From Microbacterium sp. (lineage in GTDB: Bacteria; Actinomycetota; Actinomycetes; Actinomycetales; Microbacteriaceae), in contig NZ_JAPSLI010000008.1 in NCBI RefSeq assembly GCF_031180975.1, positions 1 to 64,000 on the forward strand: 64,000 nucleotides of DNA. The letters are read 5' to 3'. Positions within the stretch are counted from its first letter, which is position 1; every line of letters begins with the position of its first letter. Below, in pieces: positions 33,161-42,134 of this stretch. A program made the translations under genes and the position numbers. The notes under the pieces are model-generated. The model was not told the origin of the DNA. It saw only the letters and a list, made by a program, of their open reading frames with translations, and searched no databases.

Positions 33161-34273
33161 CTACAGCACGTCGCCGCGGCCGGTGAGCTTCAGCGATTCG
33201 ACGACGCCCTTCACCCGCTGCGCATGCTCGACGGTGGTCACCAGCAGCGCGTCCTCGGTGTCGACCACGACGATGTCCTGCACGCCGACGAGGCTGATCA
33301 CGCGGGACGTCTGACTGACGAGGATGCCGCTGGCGGCATCCGTCAGCACGCGCGCCTTCGGCCCGAGCACCGCCAGGTCGTTCTTGCGGCCGTGCGTGAT
33401 CAGCTTGGTGAGCGAGGCGAAGTCACCCACGTCGTCCCAGTCGAAGTGGCCAGGGATCACGGCGAGCCGGCCGCGTTCGGCGGCAGGCTCGGCGACGGCG
33501 TAATCGATGGCGATCTTCTTCAGCTTGGGCCACACCCGGTCGACCACGGGTCCGCGGCGGTCGCGGTCGTCCCACGCCTCCGCCAGCTCCAGCAGGCCGG
33601 CGTGCAGCTCCGGCTCGTTCGCGGCGAGCTCCTCGAGCAGCACGCTCGCCTTCGCGATGAACATGCCGGCGTTCCATAGGTAGCTGCGGTCGGCGACGTA
33701 CTCCTTCGCCGTGTCGAGGTCGGGCTTCTCCACGAACCGCTCGACCAGGGTCGCCTCCGGCGCCCCGTCGACGACGATCTCCTCCGCCTTCCTGATGTAG
33801 CCGAACCCGACCGACGGCTCGGTGGGCGGGATGCCGATAGTGACGATGTAGCCCTGCCGTGCGACCTGCACGGCCTGCTGCACCGCCCACTCGAACACCT
33901 GCGTGCCGCGGATGACGTGGTCGGCGCTGAACGAGCCGATGATGACGTCGGGGTCGCGGCGGTGCAGGATCGCCGCCGCCAGCCCGATCGCCGCGGCGGA
34001 CTCGCGCGGCTCCGACTCGAGGAAGACGTTGGCGTCAGGGATGCCGGGGAGCTCGGCCTCCACCGCGGCGCGATGCGCGCGCCCGGTGACCACCGCGATC
34101 CGGTCGGACCCGGCGAGGGGTTCGAGACGGTCCCACGTGTCGCGCAGCAGGGAGTGCCCCGAGCCGGTCAGGTCGTGCAGGAACTTCGGCGCGTCGGCGC
34201 GGGACAGCGGCCACAGCCGGCTTCCGATCCCGCCGGCGGGGATGACTGCGTAGAAGTCGTCGATTCGGCCCAT
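33161..34273 (-). CDS. manC: Mannose-1-phosphate guanylyltransferase
   Basis: A 370-residue nucleotidyltransferase making GDP-mannose. The N-terminal pyrophosphorylase motif is AVIPAGGIGSRLWPLSR, with the FVEKPDLDTAKEYV motif and WNAGMFIAKAS in the middle. There is no C-terminal phosphomannose isomerase domain, so it is the short monofunctional type. GDP-mannose feeds cell-wall glycans and mannosylated lipids; the phosphohexomutase at 21862 could supply mannose 1-phosphate. Confidence 0.92.
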   Translation of the reverse strand: MGRIDDFYAVIPAGGIGSRLWPLSRADAPKFLHDLTGSGHSLLRDTWDRLEPLAGSDRIAVVTGRAHRAAVEAELPGIPDANVFLESEPRESAAAIGLAAAILHRRDPDVIIGSFSADHVIRGTQVFEWAVQQAVQVARQGYIVTIGIPPTEPSVGFGYIRKAEEIVVDGAPEATLVERFVEKPDLDTAKEYVADRSYLWNAGMFIAKASVLLEELAANEPELHAGLLELAEAWDDRDRRGPVVDRVWPKLKKIAIDYAVAEPAAERGRLAVIPGHFDWDDVGDFASLTKLITHGRKNDLAVLGPKARVLTDAASGILVSQTSRVISLVGVQDIVVVDTEDALLVTTVEHAQRVKGVVESLKLTGRGDVL

Positions 34274-34279
34274 GACCCT

Positions 34280-34285
34280 AACCTA
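34280..34285 (-). promoter_or_regulatory. -10 box TAGGTT for manC (leaderless)
   Basis: On the minus strand TAGGTT ends 6 nt before ATG 34273. The surrounding TTAGGTTAGG also matches one half of a DtxR/IdeR iron box, but the other half is absent. Confidence 0.55.
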
Positions 34286-34419
34286 ACCTCCGGGATCCGG
34301 CAACGCCGGAAGGGGCGTATACCCGGGTCATGCGCGACCGGCATCCTGACCATCCGACATCCGAATCGCCGCCTGTCGCCTTAGGGTGGCCTTCGTCGCA
34401 CCCAGCGTTCTGACAGGAA

Positions 34420-34486
34420 TAGGATGGACGGGATCGGGCATGCCTCGGTGCATGCACCCGACATCGCATCGATCAGGGAGGACGAC
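34420..34486 (+). promoter_or_regulatory. Promoter and leader of the sdh operon
   Basis: A -10 box TAGGAT at 34420-34425 is followed by a leader with an imperfect inverted repeat (CGGGCATGC at 34435-34443 against GCATGCACCCG at 34450-34460, 2-nt bulge) and the ribosome site GGGAGG at 34476-34481. Unlike most promoters in this window it has a real leader, so RNA-level control is possible. Confidence 0.5.
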
Positions 34487-34921
34487 GTGTCCACGAGCAC
34501 CCGCTTGACACCGTCGATTTCGGAGACGACCTCGAAGACGCCGCGCGGAACCCTCTACCGGGGCCGCGAAGGCATGTGGTCGTGGGTGTTTCATCGCATC
34601 ACCGGGGTCGCCATCTTCTTCTTCCTCTTGGTGCATGTGCTGGACACGGCCCTGATCCGCGTCTCCCCCGAGGCGTACAACGCGGTCATCGGCACGTACA
34701 AGAACCCGGTGATGGCGCTCGGTGAGGTGGTCCTCGTCGCGGGCATCGCGTTCCACGCGATGAACGGCCTGCGCATCATCGTCGTGGACTTCTGGTCGAA
34801 GGGCGCCAAATACCAGCGCCAGCTGTTCTGGATCGTCATCGGCGTGTGGGCCGTGATCATGGCCGGCTTCGTACCGCGTCACCTCACGCTCGCGTTCGCC
34901 GGTCTCGGAGGGGGGCACTGA
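34487..34921 (+). CDS. sdhC: Succinate dehydrogenase cytochrome b subunit
   Basis: A 144-residue membrane anchor with three helices. It carries the SdhC motif WVFHRITGVAIFFFLLVHVLD (shown here as two pieces: WVFHRITG and LLVHVLD), the latter His being a likely haem ligand. GTG 34487 has GGGAGG 5 nt upstream. Its stop overlaps the sdhD start (TGATG). First gene of sdhCDAB. Confidence 0.92.
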   Translation: MSTSTRLTPSISETTSKTPRGTLYRGREGMWSWVFHRITGVAIFFFLLVHVLDTALIRVSPEAYNAVIGTYKNPVMALGEVVLVAGIAFHAMNGLRIIVVDFWSKGAKYQRQLFWIVIGVWAVIMAGFVPRHLTLAFAGLGGGH

Positions 34922-35352
34922 TGTCGGCTCAGACCGCCGCACCTGTCGCGCGTCGCCCGCGCGGATTCAACCTCGAGAAGTGGGGCTGGCTGTTCATGCG
35001 CGGCTCCGGCGTGCTGCTCGTGGTCCTCATCTTCGGCCACCTGTTCGTCAACCTGATGCTGGGCGAGGGCATCCACGCGCTGGACTTCGCGTTCATCGCG
35101 GGCAAGTTCGCCAACCCGTTCTGGCAGTGGTGGGACGTTCTGATGCTGTGGCTGGCCCTGATCCACGGTGCGAACGGCATGCGCACGATCGTGAACGACT
35201 ACGTGACCCACGAGAAGGCGCGCAAGGCGCTGGTCGGCGCGCTCGGCCTGGCCGCAGCGCTACTGATCGTGCTGGGCACGCTGGTCGTCTTCACCTTCGA
35301 CCCCTGCTTGGGCGAGCCGTCCGGCGAGCTGGCGAAGGTCTGCGCGGCGTGA
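34921..35352 (+). CDS. sdhD: Succinate dehydrogenase membrane anchor subunit
   Basis: A 143-residue protein with three membrane helices. IFGHLFVNLMLGEGI and LALIHGANGMRTIVNDY hold conserved histidines and the acidic residue near the quinone and haem sites. The C-terminus contains two cysteines (FDPCLGEP and AKVCAA). Start codon overlaps the sdhC stop. Confidence 0.9.
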   Translation: MSAQTAAPVARRPRGFNLEKWGWLFMRGSGVLLVVLIFGHLFVNLMLGEGIHALDFAFIAGKFANPFWQWWDVLMLWLALIHGANGMRTIVNDYVTHEKARKALVGALGLAAALLIVLGTLVVFTFDPCLGEPSGELAKVCAA

Positions 35353-35391
35353 TCCGCCGCGGCCACGAGGATTGAGAAGAGAGCGGAAAGA

Positions 35392-37197
35392 GTGACAACC
35401 CAGAGCCAGGAATCCGTCGTCCGCGACGGTGTGCACTACCACCAGTTCGACGTCGTGATCGTGGGCGCGGGGGGCGCGGGCATGAGGGCCGCCATCGAGG
35501 CGGGTCCGGGGGCACGCACCGCGGTCATCACCAAGCTGTACCCGACGCGTTCGCACACCGGTGCCGCGCAGGGCGGCATGGCGGCGGCCCTCGCGAACGT
35601 CGAGGAGGACTCCTGGGAGTGGCACACCTTCGACACGGTGAAGGGCGGCGACTACCTCGTCGACCAGGACGCGGCCGAGATCCTGGCCAAGGAGGCGATC
35701 GACGCCGTCATCGACCTCGAGAACATGGGCCTGCCGTTCAACCGCACCCCCGAGGGCAAGATCGACCAGCGGCGCTTCGGGGGTCACACCGCCGAGCACG
35801 GCAAGACCCCGGTGCGCCGAGCCTGTTACGCCGCCGACCGCACCGGCCACATGATCCTGCAGACGCTGTTCCAGAACTGCGTCAAGCTCGGCATCAACTT
35901 CTTCAACGAGTTCTACGTTCTCGACCTGATCACGGTGAAGGACGCCGCCGGCGCCACCCAGGTCGCCGGCGTCGTCGCGTACGAGCTGGCCACGGGCGAC
36001 CTGCACGTGTTCCACTCCAAGGCGGTCATCTTCGCCACCGGCGGGTTCGGCAAGATCTTCAAGACGACGTCGAACGCGCACACCCTCACCGGTGACGGCG
36101 TCGGCATCGTCTGGCGCAAGGGCCTCCCCCTCGAGGACCTGGAGTTCTTCCAGTTCCACCCGACCGGCCTCGCCGGTCTCGGCATCCTTCTCACCGAGGG
36201 TGCCCGCGGTGAGGGCGCGATCCTGCGCAACGCCTCCGGCGAGCGGTTCATGGAGCGCTACGCCCCCACCATCAAGGACCTCGCTCCGCGTGACATCGTC
36301 GCGCGCTGCATGGTGCAGGAGGTCGCAGAGGGCCGCGGCGCCGGACCGCACAAGGACTACGTGCTGCTGGATTGCACGCACCTGGGCGCCGAGGTGCTCG
36401 AGACGAAGCTGCCTGACATCACCGAGTTCGCCCGCACGTATCTGGGTGTCGACCCCGTCGTCGAGCCGGTGCCGGTGATGCCGACCGCGCACTACGCCAT
36501 GGGCGGCATCCCCACCAACAACAACGCCGAGGTGCTCGCCGACAACACCACGGTGGTGCCCGGCCTGTACGCCGCCGGCGAGTGCGCCTGCGTGTCGGTG
36601 CACGGCGCCAACCGCCTGGGCACCAACTCGCTGCTCGACATCAACGTGTTCGGCAAGCGCGCCGGCCGCAACGCCGTCGAGTACGTCAAGACCGCCGACT
36701 TCGTGCCACTGCCGGAGGACCCGGCGGCAGAGGTCCGCGGCATGCTGGAGGGCCTGCGCAACAACCAGGGCACCGAGCGCATCGCGGTGCTGCGCAAGAC
36801 GCTGCAGGACGAGATGGACCGCGGCGCCCAGGTGTTCCGCACGCACGACTCGCTCGAGCACGTGCTCGGCGTGATCGCCGAGCTGCGCGAGCGGTACCGC
36901 CACGTGCACGTCGACGACAAGGGCCGCCGGTACAACACCGACCTGCTGGAGGCCGTCGAGCTCGGCTTCCTTCTCGACATCGCCGAGGTCGTCGTCTACG
37001 CTGCGCAGAACCGCGAGGAGAGCCGTGGCGGCCACATGCGCGACGACTTCCCCAAGCGCGACGACGAGAAGTACATGAAGCACACGATGGCGTACCTGGT
37101 GGGCGATCCCCACTCGTCGACGCCGAGCGATCACATCAAGCTGGACTGGAAGCCCGTCGTCATCACGAACTACCAGCCGATGGAGAGGAAGTACTGA
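35392..37197 (+). CDS. sdhA: Succinate dehydrogenase flavoprotein subunit
   Basis: A 601-residue flavoprotein that oxidises succinate to fumarate. The FAD site is [19 protein letters not shown], the flavin-linked histidine lies in [16 protein letters not shown], and active-site segments are GGHTAEHGK and [16 protein letters not shown] 35392 is 39 nt after sdhD with an AAAGA purine stretch. It is followed 2 nt later by sdhB. Confidence 0.97.
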   Translation: MTTQSQESVVRDGVHYHQFDVVIVGAGGAGMRAAIEAGPGARTAVITKLYPTRSHTGAAQGGMAAALANVEEDSWEWHTFDTVKGGDYLVDQDAAEILAKEAIDAVIDLENMGLPFNRTPEGKIDQRRFGGHTAEHGKTPVRRACYAADRTGHMILQTLFQNCVKLGINFFNEFYVLDLITVKDAAGATQVAGVVAYELATGDLHVFHSKAVIFATGGFGKIFKTTSNAHTLTGDGVGIVWRKGLPLEDLEFFQFHPTGLAGLGILLTEGARGEGAILRNASGERFMERYAPTIKDLAPRDIVARCMVQEVAEGRGAGPHKDYVLLDCTHLGAEVLETKLPDITEFARTYLGVDPVVEPVPVMPTAHYAMGGIPTNNNAEVLADNTTVVPGLYAAGECACVSVHGANRLGTNSLLDINVFGKRAGRNAVEYVKTADFVPLPEDPAAEVRGMLEGLRNNQGTERIAVLRKTLQDEMDRGAQVFRTHDSLEHVLGVIAELRERYRHVHVDDKGRRYNTDLLEAVELGFLLDIAEVVVYAAQNREESRGGHMRDDFPKRDDEKYMKHTMAYLVGDPHSSTPSDHIKLDWKPVVITNYQPMERKY

Positions 37198-37199
37198 GC

Positions 37200-37970
37200 A
37201 TGTCGAACGCCGTCGCAGAGGCCCCCGCCGAAGCCGTGAGCAGCGACCCGGCGGTGCAGTCCTTCCTCGTCACGTTCATCATCCGACGGTTCGATCCGGA
37301 GGTGGACGCCGAGCCCCGCTGGGTGGACTACGACGTCGAGCTGTACTCGACCGACCGCGTCCTCGACGCCCTGCACAAGATCAAGTGGGAGGTCGACGGG
37401 TCGCTGAGCTTCCGGCGCTCCTGCGCGCACGGCATCTGCGGGTCGGATGCCATGCGCATCAACGGCCGAAACCGCCTCGCTTGCAAGACGCTGATCAAGG
37501 ACCTCGACATCTCGAAGCCGATCTACGTCGAGGCGATCAAGGGTCTTCCGCTGGAGAAGGATCTGATCGTCGACATGGAGCCGTTCTTCGCGTCCTACCG
37601 CGAGGTGCAGCCGTTCCTGATCGCCAGCACCCAGCCGGAGAAGGGCAAGGAGCGCACGCAGTCCATCGCCGACCGCGCGATCTTCGACGACACCACCAAG
37701 TGCATCCTGTGCGCCGCGTGCACGTCGTCCTGCCCGGTGTTCTGGACCGACGGCCAGTACTTCGGTCCGGCCGCGATCGTGAACGCGCACCGCTTCATCT
37801 TCGACTCGCGCGACGACGCCGCGGATGTCCGCCTCGACATCCTCAACGACAAGGAGGGCGTCTGGCGCTGCCGCACCACCTTCAACTGCACCGAGGCGTG
37901 CCCGCGCGGCATCGAGGTCACCAAGGCGATCGCCGAGGTCAAGCAGGCCGTGCTCAAGGGTGGCCGCTGA
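37200..37970 (+). CDS. sdhB: Succinate dehydrogenase iron-sulfur subunit
   Basis: A 256-residue electron-transfer subunit. The 2Fe-2S ligands are in SCAHGICGSDAM, and the 4Fe-4S and 3Fe-4S ligands in CILCAACTSSCPVF and FNCTEACPRGI. ATG 37200 lies 2 nt past the sdhA stop, with GGAGAGGAAG upstream. A perfect hairpin ends the operon. Confidence 0.97.
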   Translation: MSNAVAEAPAEAVSSDPAVQSFLVTFIIRRFDPEVDAEPRWVDYDVELYSTDRVLDALHKIKWEVDGSLSFRRSCAHGICGSDAMRINGRNRLACKTLIKDLDISKPIYVEAIKGLPLEKDLIVDMEPFFASYREVQPFLIASTQPEKGKERTQSIADRAIFDDTTKCILCAACTSSCPVFWTDGQYFGPAAIVNAHRFIFDSRDDAADVRLDILNDKEGVWRCRTTFNCTEACPRGIEVTKAIAEVKQAVLKGGR

Positions 37971-37989
37971 CCCCGCTCACGGCTTCACG

Positions 37990-38020
37990 AAGGCGTCCTG
38001 CTCGTCGAGCAGGACGCCTT
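37990..38020. terminator. Terminator of sdhCDAB
   Basis: A perfect 14-bp stem (AAGGCGTCCTGCTC / GAGCAGGACGCCTT) with a 3-nt loop, 19 bp past the sdhB stop. Confidence 0.85.
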
Positions 38021-38054
38021 CGTCGTTCCGGCATCCGGTGTCGGAGGCACCGAA

Positions 38055-38060
38055 TAGGCT
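38055..38060 (+). promoter_or_regulatory. -10 box TAGGCT for exonuclease III (leaderless)
   Basis: TAGGCT ends 6 nt before ATG 38067, with no ribosome site. Confidence 0.65.
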
Positions 38061-38066
38061 GGAATC

Positions 38067-38909
38067 ATGCCCCATCTGCGTGTCGCCTCCGTCAATGTCA
38101 ACGGCATCAGAGCCGCCGTCCGCAACGGCATGAACGCCTGGTTGGACGCCGCCGATGTCGACGTCCTCACGGTCCAGGAGGTCCGCGGTCAGGACGAGCA
38201 TCTCGCCGCGGCGTTCCCGGGGTGGTCGGTCGTGCACGACGAGGCCACCGCGAAGGGCCGCGCCGGGGTGGCGATCGTCAGCCGTGTTCCCGCGCTGGCC
38301 AGCCGCACCGACTTCGGGCACCACGAGTTCGACTCGAAGGGCCGCTGGATCGAGGCGGACTTCATGCTCGGCGACCTCCCGCTGACGATCGTCAGCGCCT
38401 ACGTGCACACCGGCGAGGCCGACACTCCCCGCCAGGAGGAGAAGTGGCGCTTCCTGGACGCGATGACCGCGCGCATGGGCGAGTGGAGCGCCACCGAGGG
38501 CGCGCTGGCGCTCGTCACCGGTGATCTGAACGTCGGCCACCGTGAGCTGGACATCAAGAACTGGCGGGGCAACCGCACGAAGGCGGGCTTCCTGCCCCGC
38601 GAGCGCGCCTACTTCGACCGCCTGCTCGGTCCGGCCGGGGCGCAGGTGGAGTGCGTCGACGGCACGGTGGGCACCGGGCTCGGCTGGGTCGACATCGGCC
38701 GTCGTCACCACGGCGAGATCGACGGCCCATACACCTGGTGGTCCATGCGCGGCAAAGCGTTCGACAACGACAGCGGCTGGCGGATCGACTACCATCTGGC
38801 GACGTCGGCGCTCGCGGAGCGTGCCACCGGCTACTCGATCGCGCGGGCCGCGACCTACGCCGAGCGGTGGAGCGACCACGCGCCCGTGATCGTCGACTAC
38901 ACGTACTGA
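38067..38909 (+). CDS. Exonuclease III / AP endonuclease
   Basis: A 280-residue EEP-fold nuclease for base-excision repair. Motifs: VASVNVNGIRAA, the metal glutamate in VQEVRGQ, GDLNVGHRELDIKNW, RIDYHLAT and the catalytic SDHAPV near the C-terminus. Length fits the ExoA/XthA family. It is a single gene between the sdh terminator and trpS, both with their own leaderless promoters. Confidence 0.93.
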   Translation: MPHLRVASVNVNGIRAAVRNGMNAWLDAADVDVLTVQEVRGQDEHLAAAFPGWSVVHDEATAKGRAGVAIVSRVPALASRTDFGHHEFDSKGRWIEADFMLGDLPLTIVSAYVHTGEADTPRQEEKWRFLDAMTARMGEWSATEGALALVTGDLNVGHRELDIKNWRGNRTKAGFLPRERAYFDRLLGPAGAQVECVDGTVGTGLGWVDIGRRHHGEIDGPYTWWSMRGKAFDNDSGWRIDYHLATSALAERATGYSIARAATYAERWSDHAPVIVDYTY

Positions 38910-38923
38910 TCCCGGCGCCCCCA

Positions 38924-38929
38924 TAGGAT
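38924..38929 (+). promoter_or_regulatory. -10 box TAGGAT for trpS (leaderless)
   Basis: TAGGAT ends 6 nt before GTG 38936. Confidence 0.6.
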
Positions 38930-38935
38930 TGACGG

Positions 38936-39943
38936 GTGACTTCGCGACCTCGCCTCTACTCCGGAATGCAGCCCTCCGCCGACTCCCTCCAGGCCGGCAA
39001 CTACATCGGGGCGCTCCTGCAGTGGCGGGACCTGCAGACGGCGTACGACGCGTTCTTCTCCGTTGTCGACCTGCACGCGCTCACCGTGCCGCAGAACCCG
39101 GAAGAGCTGCGTGAGAAGACGCGGCGCACCGCGGCGCAGTACATCGCCGCCGGGATCGAGCCGTCGAAGTCGACCCTCTACGTCCAGTCGCACGTGCGCG
39201 CGCACGCCGAGCTGGCGTGGATCCTCAGCACGATCACCGGCTTCGGGGAGGCCGGCCGGATGACCCAGTTCAAGGACAAGTCGTCGCGCTACGGCGCGGA
39301 GGCGACCTCGGTGGGCCTGTTCACGTACCCGGTGCTGATGGCCGCCGACATCCTGCTCTACCAGGCGCACGTGGTACCGGTGGGCGACGATCAGAAGCAG
39401 CATGTGGAACTCACCCGCGACCTCGCCGAGCGGTTCAACTCCCGATTCGGTGAGACCTTCACGGTGCCCACGCCCGTGATCCAGCAGGACACGGCGCGCA
39501 TCTACGACCTGCAGAATCCGACGTCGAAGATGTCGAAGTCGGCGGAGAGCGATGCCGGCGTGCTGTGGCTGCTGGACGAGCCGTCGAAGACCGCCAAGAA
39601 GATCATGCGCGCGGTGACCGACACCGAGGGCTCGGTCCGCTACGACCGCGAGACGAAGCCCGGCGTGTCCAACCTGCTCACGATCTACGCCGCGCTCACC
39701 GGCCGGCAGGTCGGCTCGATCGAGGACGAGTACGCCGGCCGCGGCTACGGCGACTTCAAGAAGGGGCTCGCCGAGGTGGTCGTGAACGAGTTCGGCCCTG
39801 TGCGGGAGCGCGTGCTCGAACTGCTGGACGACCCCGCAGAGCTCGACCGCATCCTCGCCGTGAACGCCGCGAAGGCGGATGCCGTCGCCGACGCCACGCT
39901 GAACGACGTGTACGACCGCGTCGGGCTGCTCCGCCGCGTCTGA
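38936..39943 (+). CDS. trpS: Tryptophanyl-tRNA synthetase
   Basis: A 335-residue class I synthetase charging tRNA-Trp. The N-terminal [22 protein letters not shown] contains the HIGH-equivalent region (GNYIG), and the KMSKS loop reads [17 protein letters not shown]-type substrate contact appears as [11 protein letters not shown]. Start GTG 38936 is set by the promoter spacing. Confidence 0.95.
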   Translation: MTSRPRLYSGMQPSADSLQAGNYIGALLQWRDLQTAYDAFFSVVDLHALTVPQNPEELREKTRRTAAQYIAAGIEPSKSTLYVQSHVRAHAELAWILSTITGFGEAGRMTQFKDKSSRYGAEATSVGLFTYPVLMAADILLYQAHVVPVGDDQKQHVELTRDLAERFNSRFGETFTVPTPVIQQDTARIYDLQNPTSKMSKSAESDAGVLWLLDEPSKTAKKIMRAVTDTEGSVRYDRETKPGVSNLLTIYAALTGRQVGSIEDEYAGRGYGDFKKGLAEVVVNEFGPVRERVLELLDDPAELDRILAVNAAKADAVADATLNDVYDRVGLLRRV

Positions 39944-39951
39944 GCCCCTCC

Positions 39952-39957
39952 TAGGAT
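39952..39957 (+). promoter_or_regulatory. -10 box TAGGAT for the DUF4190-like gene (leaderless)
   Basis: TAGGAT ends 6 nt before GTG 39964. Confidence 0.6.
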
Positions 39958-39963
39958 GAGACC

Positions 39964-40515
39964 GTGACCGATCCGACGCAGCCTCCGCCCGCGCCGTACG
40001 GCTCGGCACCCGTTCCGCCGTGCCCGGCGGGTGCGGTCCCGTCCGTGCCGCAGGCGCCGCCGGGCGCGTACGCCGTGCCGATGGGTGGATACCAGGTTCC
40101 GGTCGGCGGTTACACCGTACCGCCCGCCGCTCCCCCGGCGTCGCCGGTGACGGGGGTGATCGCCCTGCTCACCGGGCTGCTGGCCGCAGTGGTGGTGCCG
40201 CTCATCGGCGGCATCCTCGGATATCAGATCGGCACGCTGGTGCCGGCGGCCGACTTCTCCACCGCGACGGGCGTGGAGGATCTGTCGATCTTCTCACCGG
40301 CTCGGACGCAGATCCTGTGGGCCGAGATCGCCTTCTGGAGCGGGACGGTGCTCGGGATCGCGGCGTTCGTGCTCGGCATCGTCGCGACCGTGAAGCGCCG
40401 CGGTCGCGGGCAGGGCATCGCCGCGATCGTCCTGGCGGTGCTCGGCCCGGTGTTCTTCTTCGGCGCTCTGTTCGTGATGCTCGCGGCCGGCGGGATCAGC
40501 ACGGTCGGTCTCTGA
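39964..40515 (+). CDS. Proline-rich small membrane protein (DUF4190-like)
   Basis: A 183-residue protein. The first 55 residues are rich in Pro, Gly and Tyr with VPMGGYQVPVGGYTVP-like repeats. Three membrane helices follow (about 58-82, 112-138 and 150-180), the last two around a basic KRRGRGQG turn typical of DUF4190-type proteins. The disordered N-terminus would be cytoplasmic or scaffolding. Function unknown. It converges with pth, 9 nt away. Confidence 0.7.
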   Translation: MTDPTQPPPAPYGSAPVPPCPAGAVPSVPQAPPGAYAVPMGGYQVPVGGYTVPPAAPPASPVTGVIALLTGLLAAVVVPLIGGILGYQIGTLVPAADFSTATGVEDLSIFSPARTQILWAEIAFWSGTVLGIAAFVLGIVATVKRRGRGQGIAAIVLAVLGPVFFFGALFVMLAAGGISTVGL

Positions 40516-40524
40516 CCGGGGCGC

Positions 40525-41106
40525 TCAGCCGCGGGAGTGGTGCTTCTGCTGCGCGGCCGTGAGCCCCTCGCCGACGAGCTGCTCGACGGCATCCGCGGCG
40601 TCGGAGACGAAGATCGGGAGGGTGTCGCGCTCGGCGGCGCCGAACGGCGAGAGCACCCAGTCCGCCGGGTCCTGCCGGCCGGGCGGACGCCCGATCCCCG
40701 CGCGCACCCGGGGGAAGTCGGGGGTGGCCAGCGCGCGGGCGACATCCCTGACACCGTTGTGACCGCCATGGCCGCCACCGGTCTTGAGCCGGATGCTGTC
40801 GAACGGGATGTCGAGTTCGTCGTGCACGACGACGATCCGCTCCGCGGGCACCGAGTAGAACCGCGCGAGCGCGGCGACGGGCGTCCCGGAGACGTTCATG
40901 AACGTGTTCGGCTTCACCAGCACGAGCTTGTCGCGGCCCGGCGCGAGCCAGGTCTCGACGACCCTCGCGCCGGCCTTGTGCTCGCGGAACCGCTCCCCGC
41001 GCCGCCTGGCGAGTTCGTCGACCACCATCTGACCGATGTTGTGCCTGGTCGCCTCGTACCGCGGTCCCGGGTTCCCGAGTCCCACGATCAGCCAGGTCGA
41101 TGCCAC
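40525..41106 (-). CDS. pth: Peptidyl-tRNA hydrolase
   Basis: A 193-residue enzyme that recycles peptidyl-tRNA. Motifs: LIVGLGNPGPRYEATRHNIG with the catalytic histidine, KPNTFMNVSG, VHDELDIPFDSIRLKTGGGHGGHNGVR. GTG 41106 is used, with a GGGAG site upstream; an open frame continues further but without family similarity. rplY is upstream on the same strand, the usual pairing. Confidence 0.95.
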   Translation of the reverse strand: MASTWLIVGLGNPGPRYEATRHNIGQMVVDELARRRGERFREHKAGARVVETWLAPGRDKLVLVKPNTFMNVSGTPVAALARFYSVPAERIVVVHDELDIPFDSIRLKTGGGHGGHNGVRDVARALATPDFPRVRAGIGRPPGRQDPADWVLSPFGAAERDTLPIFVSDAADAVEQLVGEGLTAAQQKHHSRG

Positions 41107-41192
41107 GTCCGCTCTCCCGTCCTCACCTGCCGCCCGGATGCGACGAGGGGACGCGGTCGACTCGCGCCCCCTCGTCAACAGCTCTCAGCGGA

Positions 41193-41801
41193 TCACTCCG
41201 CGGCGGTCTCCTCGGCCGGAGCCTCGGCGGTCTCGTCGGCCGGAGCCTCGTCCTCGACCGGGGCGGCCGGGACCGAGACGGCGACGACGAGCGTCTCCGG
41301 GTCGGCGACGAGCGAGACGCCCTTGGGGAGCTTCACGTCGGCGGCGGTGATGTGCGTACCGTCCTCGAGGCCCTCGACATCCACCTCGACGTGCTCGGGG
41401 ATGTGGGTGGCCTCGGCCTCGACCGCGATGGTCGTGGCGTCGAGGTTGACGATCGTGCCGGGGGCCGACTCGCCCACGACGACGACGGGCAGGTCGATGG
41501 CGACCTTCTCGCCCTTCTTCACGACGAGCAGGTCGATGTGCTCGATCACCTGATGCACCGGGTCCTTCTGCACGTCCTTGACCAGGGCGAGCTCGCTGCG
41601 GCCCTCGATGTCGAGGTCGAGCAGCGCGTTGGCGCGGCGGATGATCAGCGCGGTCTGGTGACCGGGCAGGGCGACGTGCACCGGCTCGGTGCCGTGGCCG
41701 TAGATGACGGCCGGGATCTTGCCGGCGGCGCGGAGGCGACGGGCGAAGCCCTTGCCGAACTCGGTGCGCAGCTCGGCGCTGACCTTGTTGTCGTCGGACA
41801 T
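41193..41801 (-). CDS. rplY: 50S ribosomal protein L25 (CTC-type)
   Basis: A 202-residue protein binding 5S rRNA. L25 core: RTEFGKGFARRLRAAGKIPAVIYG, HQVIEHIDLLVVKKGEK. The TL5/CTC beta domain follows, and the tail is Ala/Glu-rich (ETAEAPAEETAAE). ATG 41801 has AGAAGGAGA upstream. It lies before pth; its usual upstream neighbours prs and glmU are displaced to 57.3-59.7 kb. Confidence 0.95.
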   Translation of the reverse strand: MSDDNKVSAELRTEFGKGFARRLRAAGKIPAVIYGHGTEPVHVALPGHQTALIIRRANALLDLDIEGRSELALVKDVQKDPVHQVIEHIDLLVVKKGEKVAIDLPVVVVGESAPGTIVNLDATTIAVEAEATHIPEHVEVDVEGLEDGTHITAADVKLPKGVSLVADPETLVVAVSVPAAPVEDEAPADETAEAPAEETAAE

Positions 41802-41979
41802 GTGAGGTTCTCCTTCTGGACGCACGGCGACGGGCCGCGCGGTGGTCGTGGATCGGCGTCTCGGACGCGGACACGAAGAGGCGAAGCCACCGGGCTCACA
41901 TCGCCGCGTCGATCACGGATGTCCGCGCACGCGCGTCATCCCTCGCCGAGGAACCTCTCCATCGTACCTGAAAGGCCGC

Positions 41980-41985
41980 TAGGCT
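41980..41985 (+). promoter_or_regulatory. -10 box TAGGCT for the 41-residue gene (leaderless)
   Basis: TAGGCT ends 7 nt before ATG 41993, the same geometry as at other genes here. Confidence 0.55.
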
Positions 41986-41992
41986 GATGGCC

Positions 41993-42118
41993 ATGTTCGA
42001 CGGTGCCTTCCTCTCCCACGTCATCCTCCTGGTGATCGGCGCGATCAGCGCCTGCGGCATCGTGTCGGCGTTCGCCGCGATGTTCGCGATGGGACGCTCG
42101 GGCTACCGCAAGGACTGA
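41993..42118 (+). CDS. Small single-helix membrane protein, 41 residues
   Basis: A short open frame beginning MFDGAFLSHVILLVIGAI with one strong membrane helix (about residues 7-31, LVIGAISACGIVSAFAAM) and a basic end (GRSGYRKD). It has its own leaderless promoter and lies between rplY and the minus-strand dehydrogenase gene. I do not recognise a family. Support is the promoter spacing and clear hydrophobic pattern. Confidence 0.6.
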   Translation: MFDGAFLSHVILLVIGAISACGIVSAFAAMFAMGRSGYRKD

Positions 42119-42134
42119 CGGCCCGCGCCGGGGT

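Noticed and set aside
34277..34410. DtxR/IdeR iron boxes near manC and sdhC
   Set aside because: TTAGGTTAGG before manC is only a half-site and coincides with the -10 box; the TTAGGGTGGCC sequence before sdhC matches about half of the 19-bp consensus.
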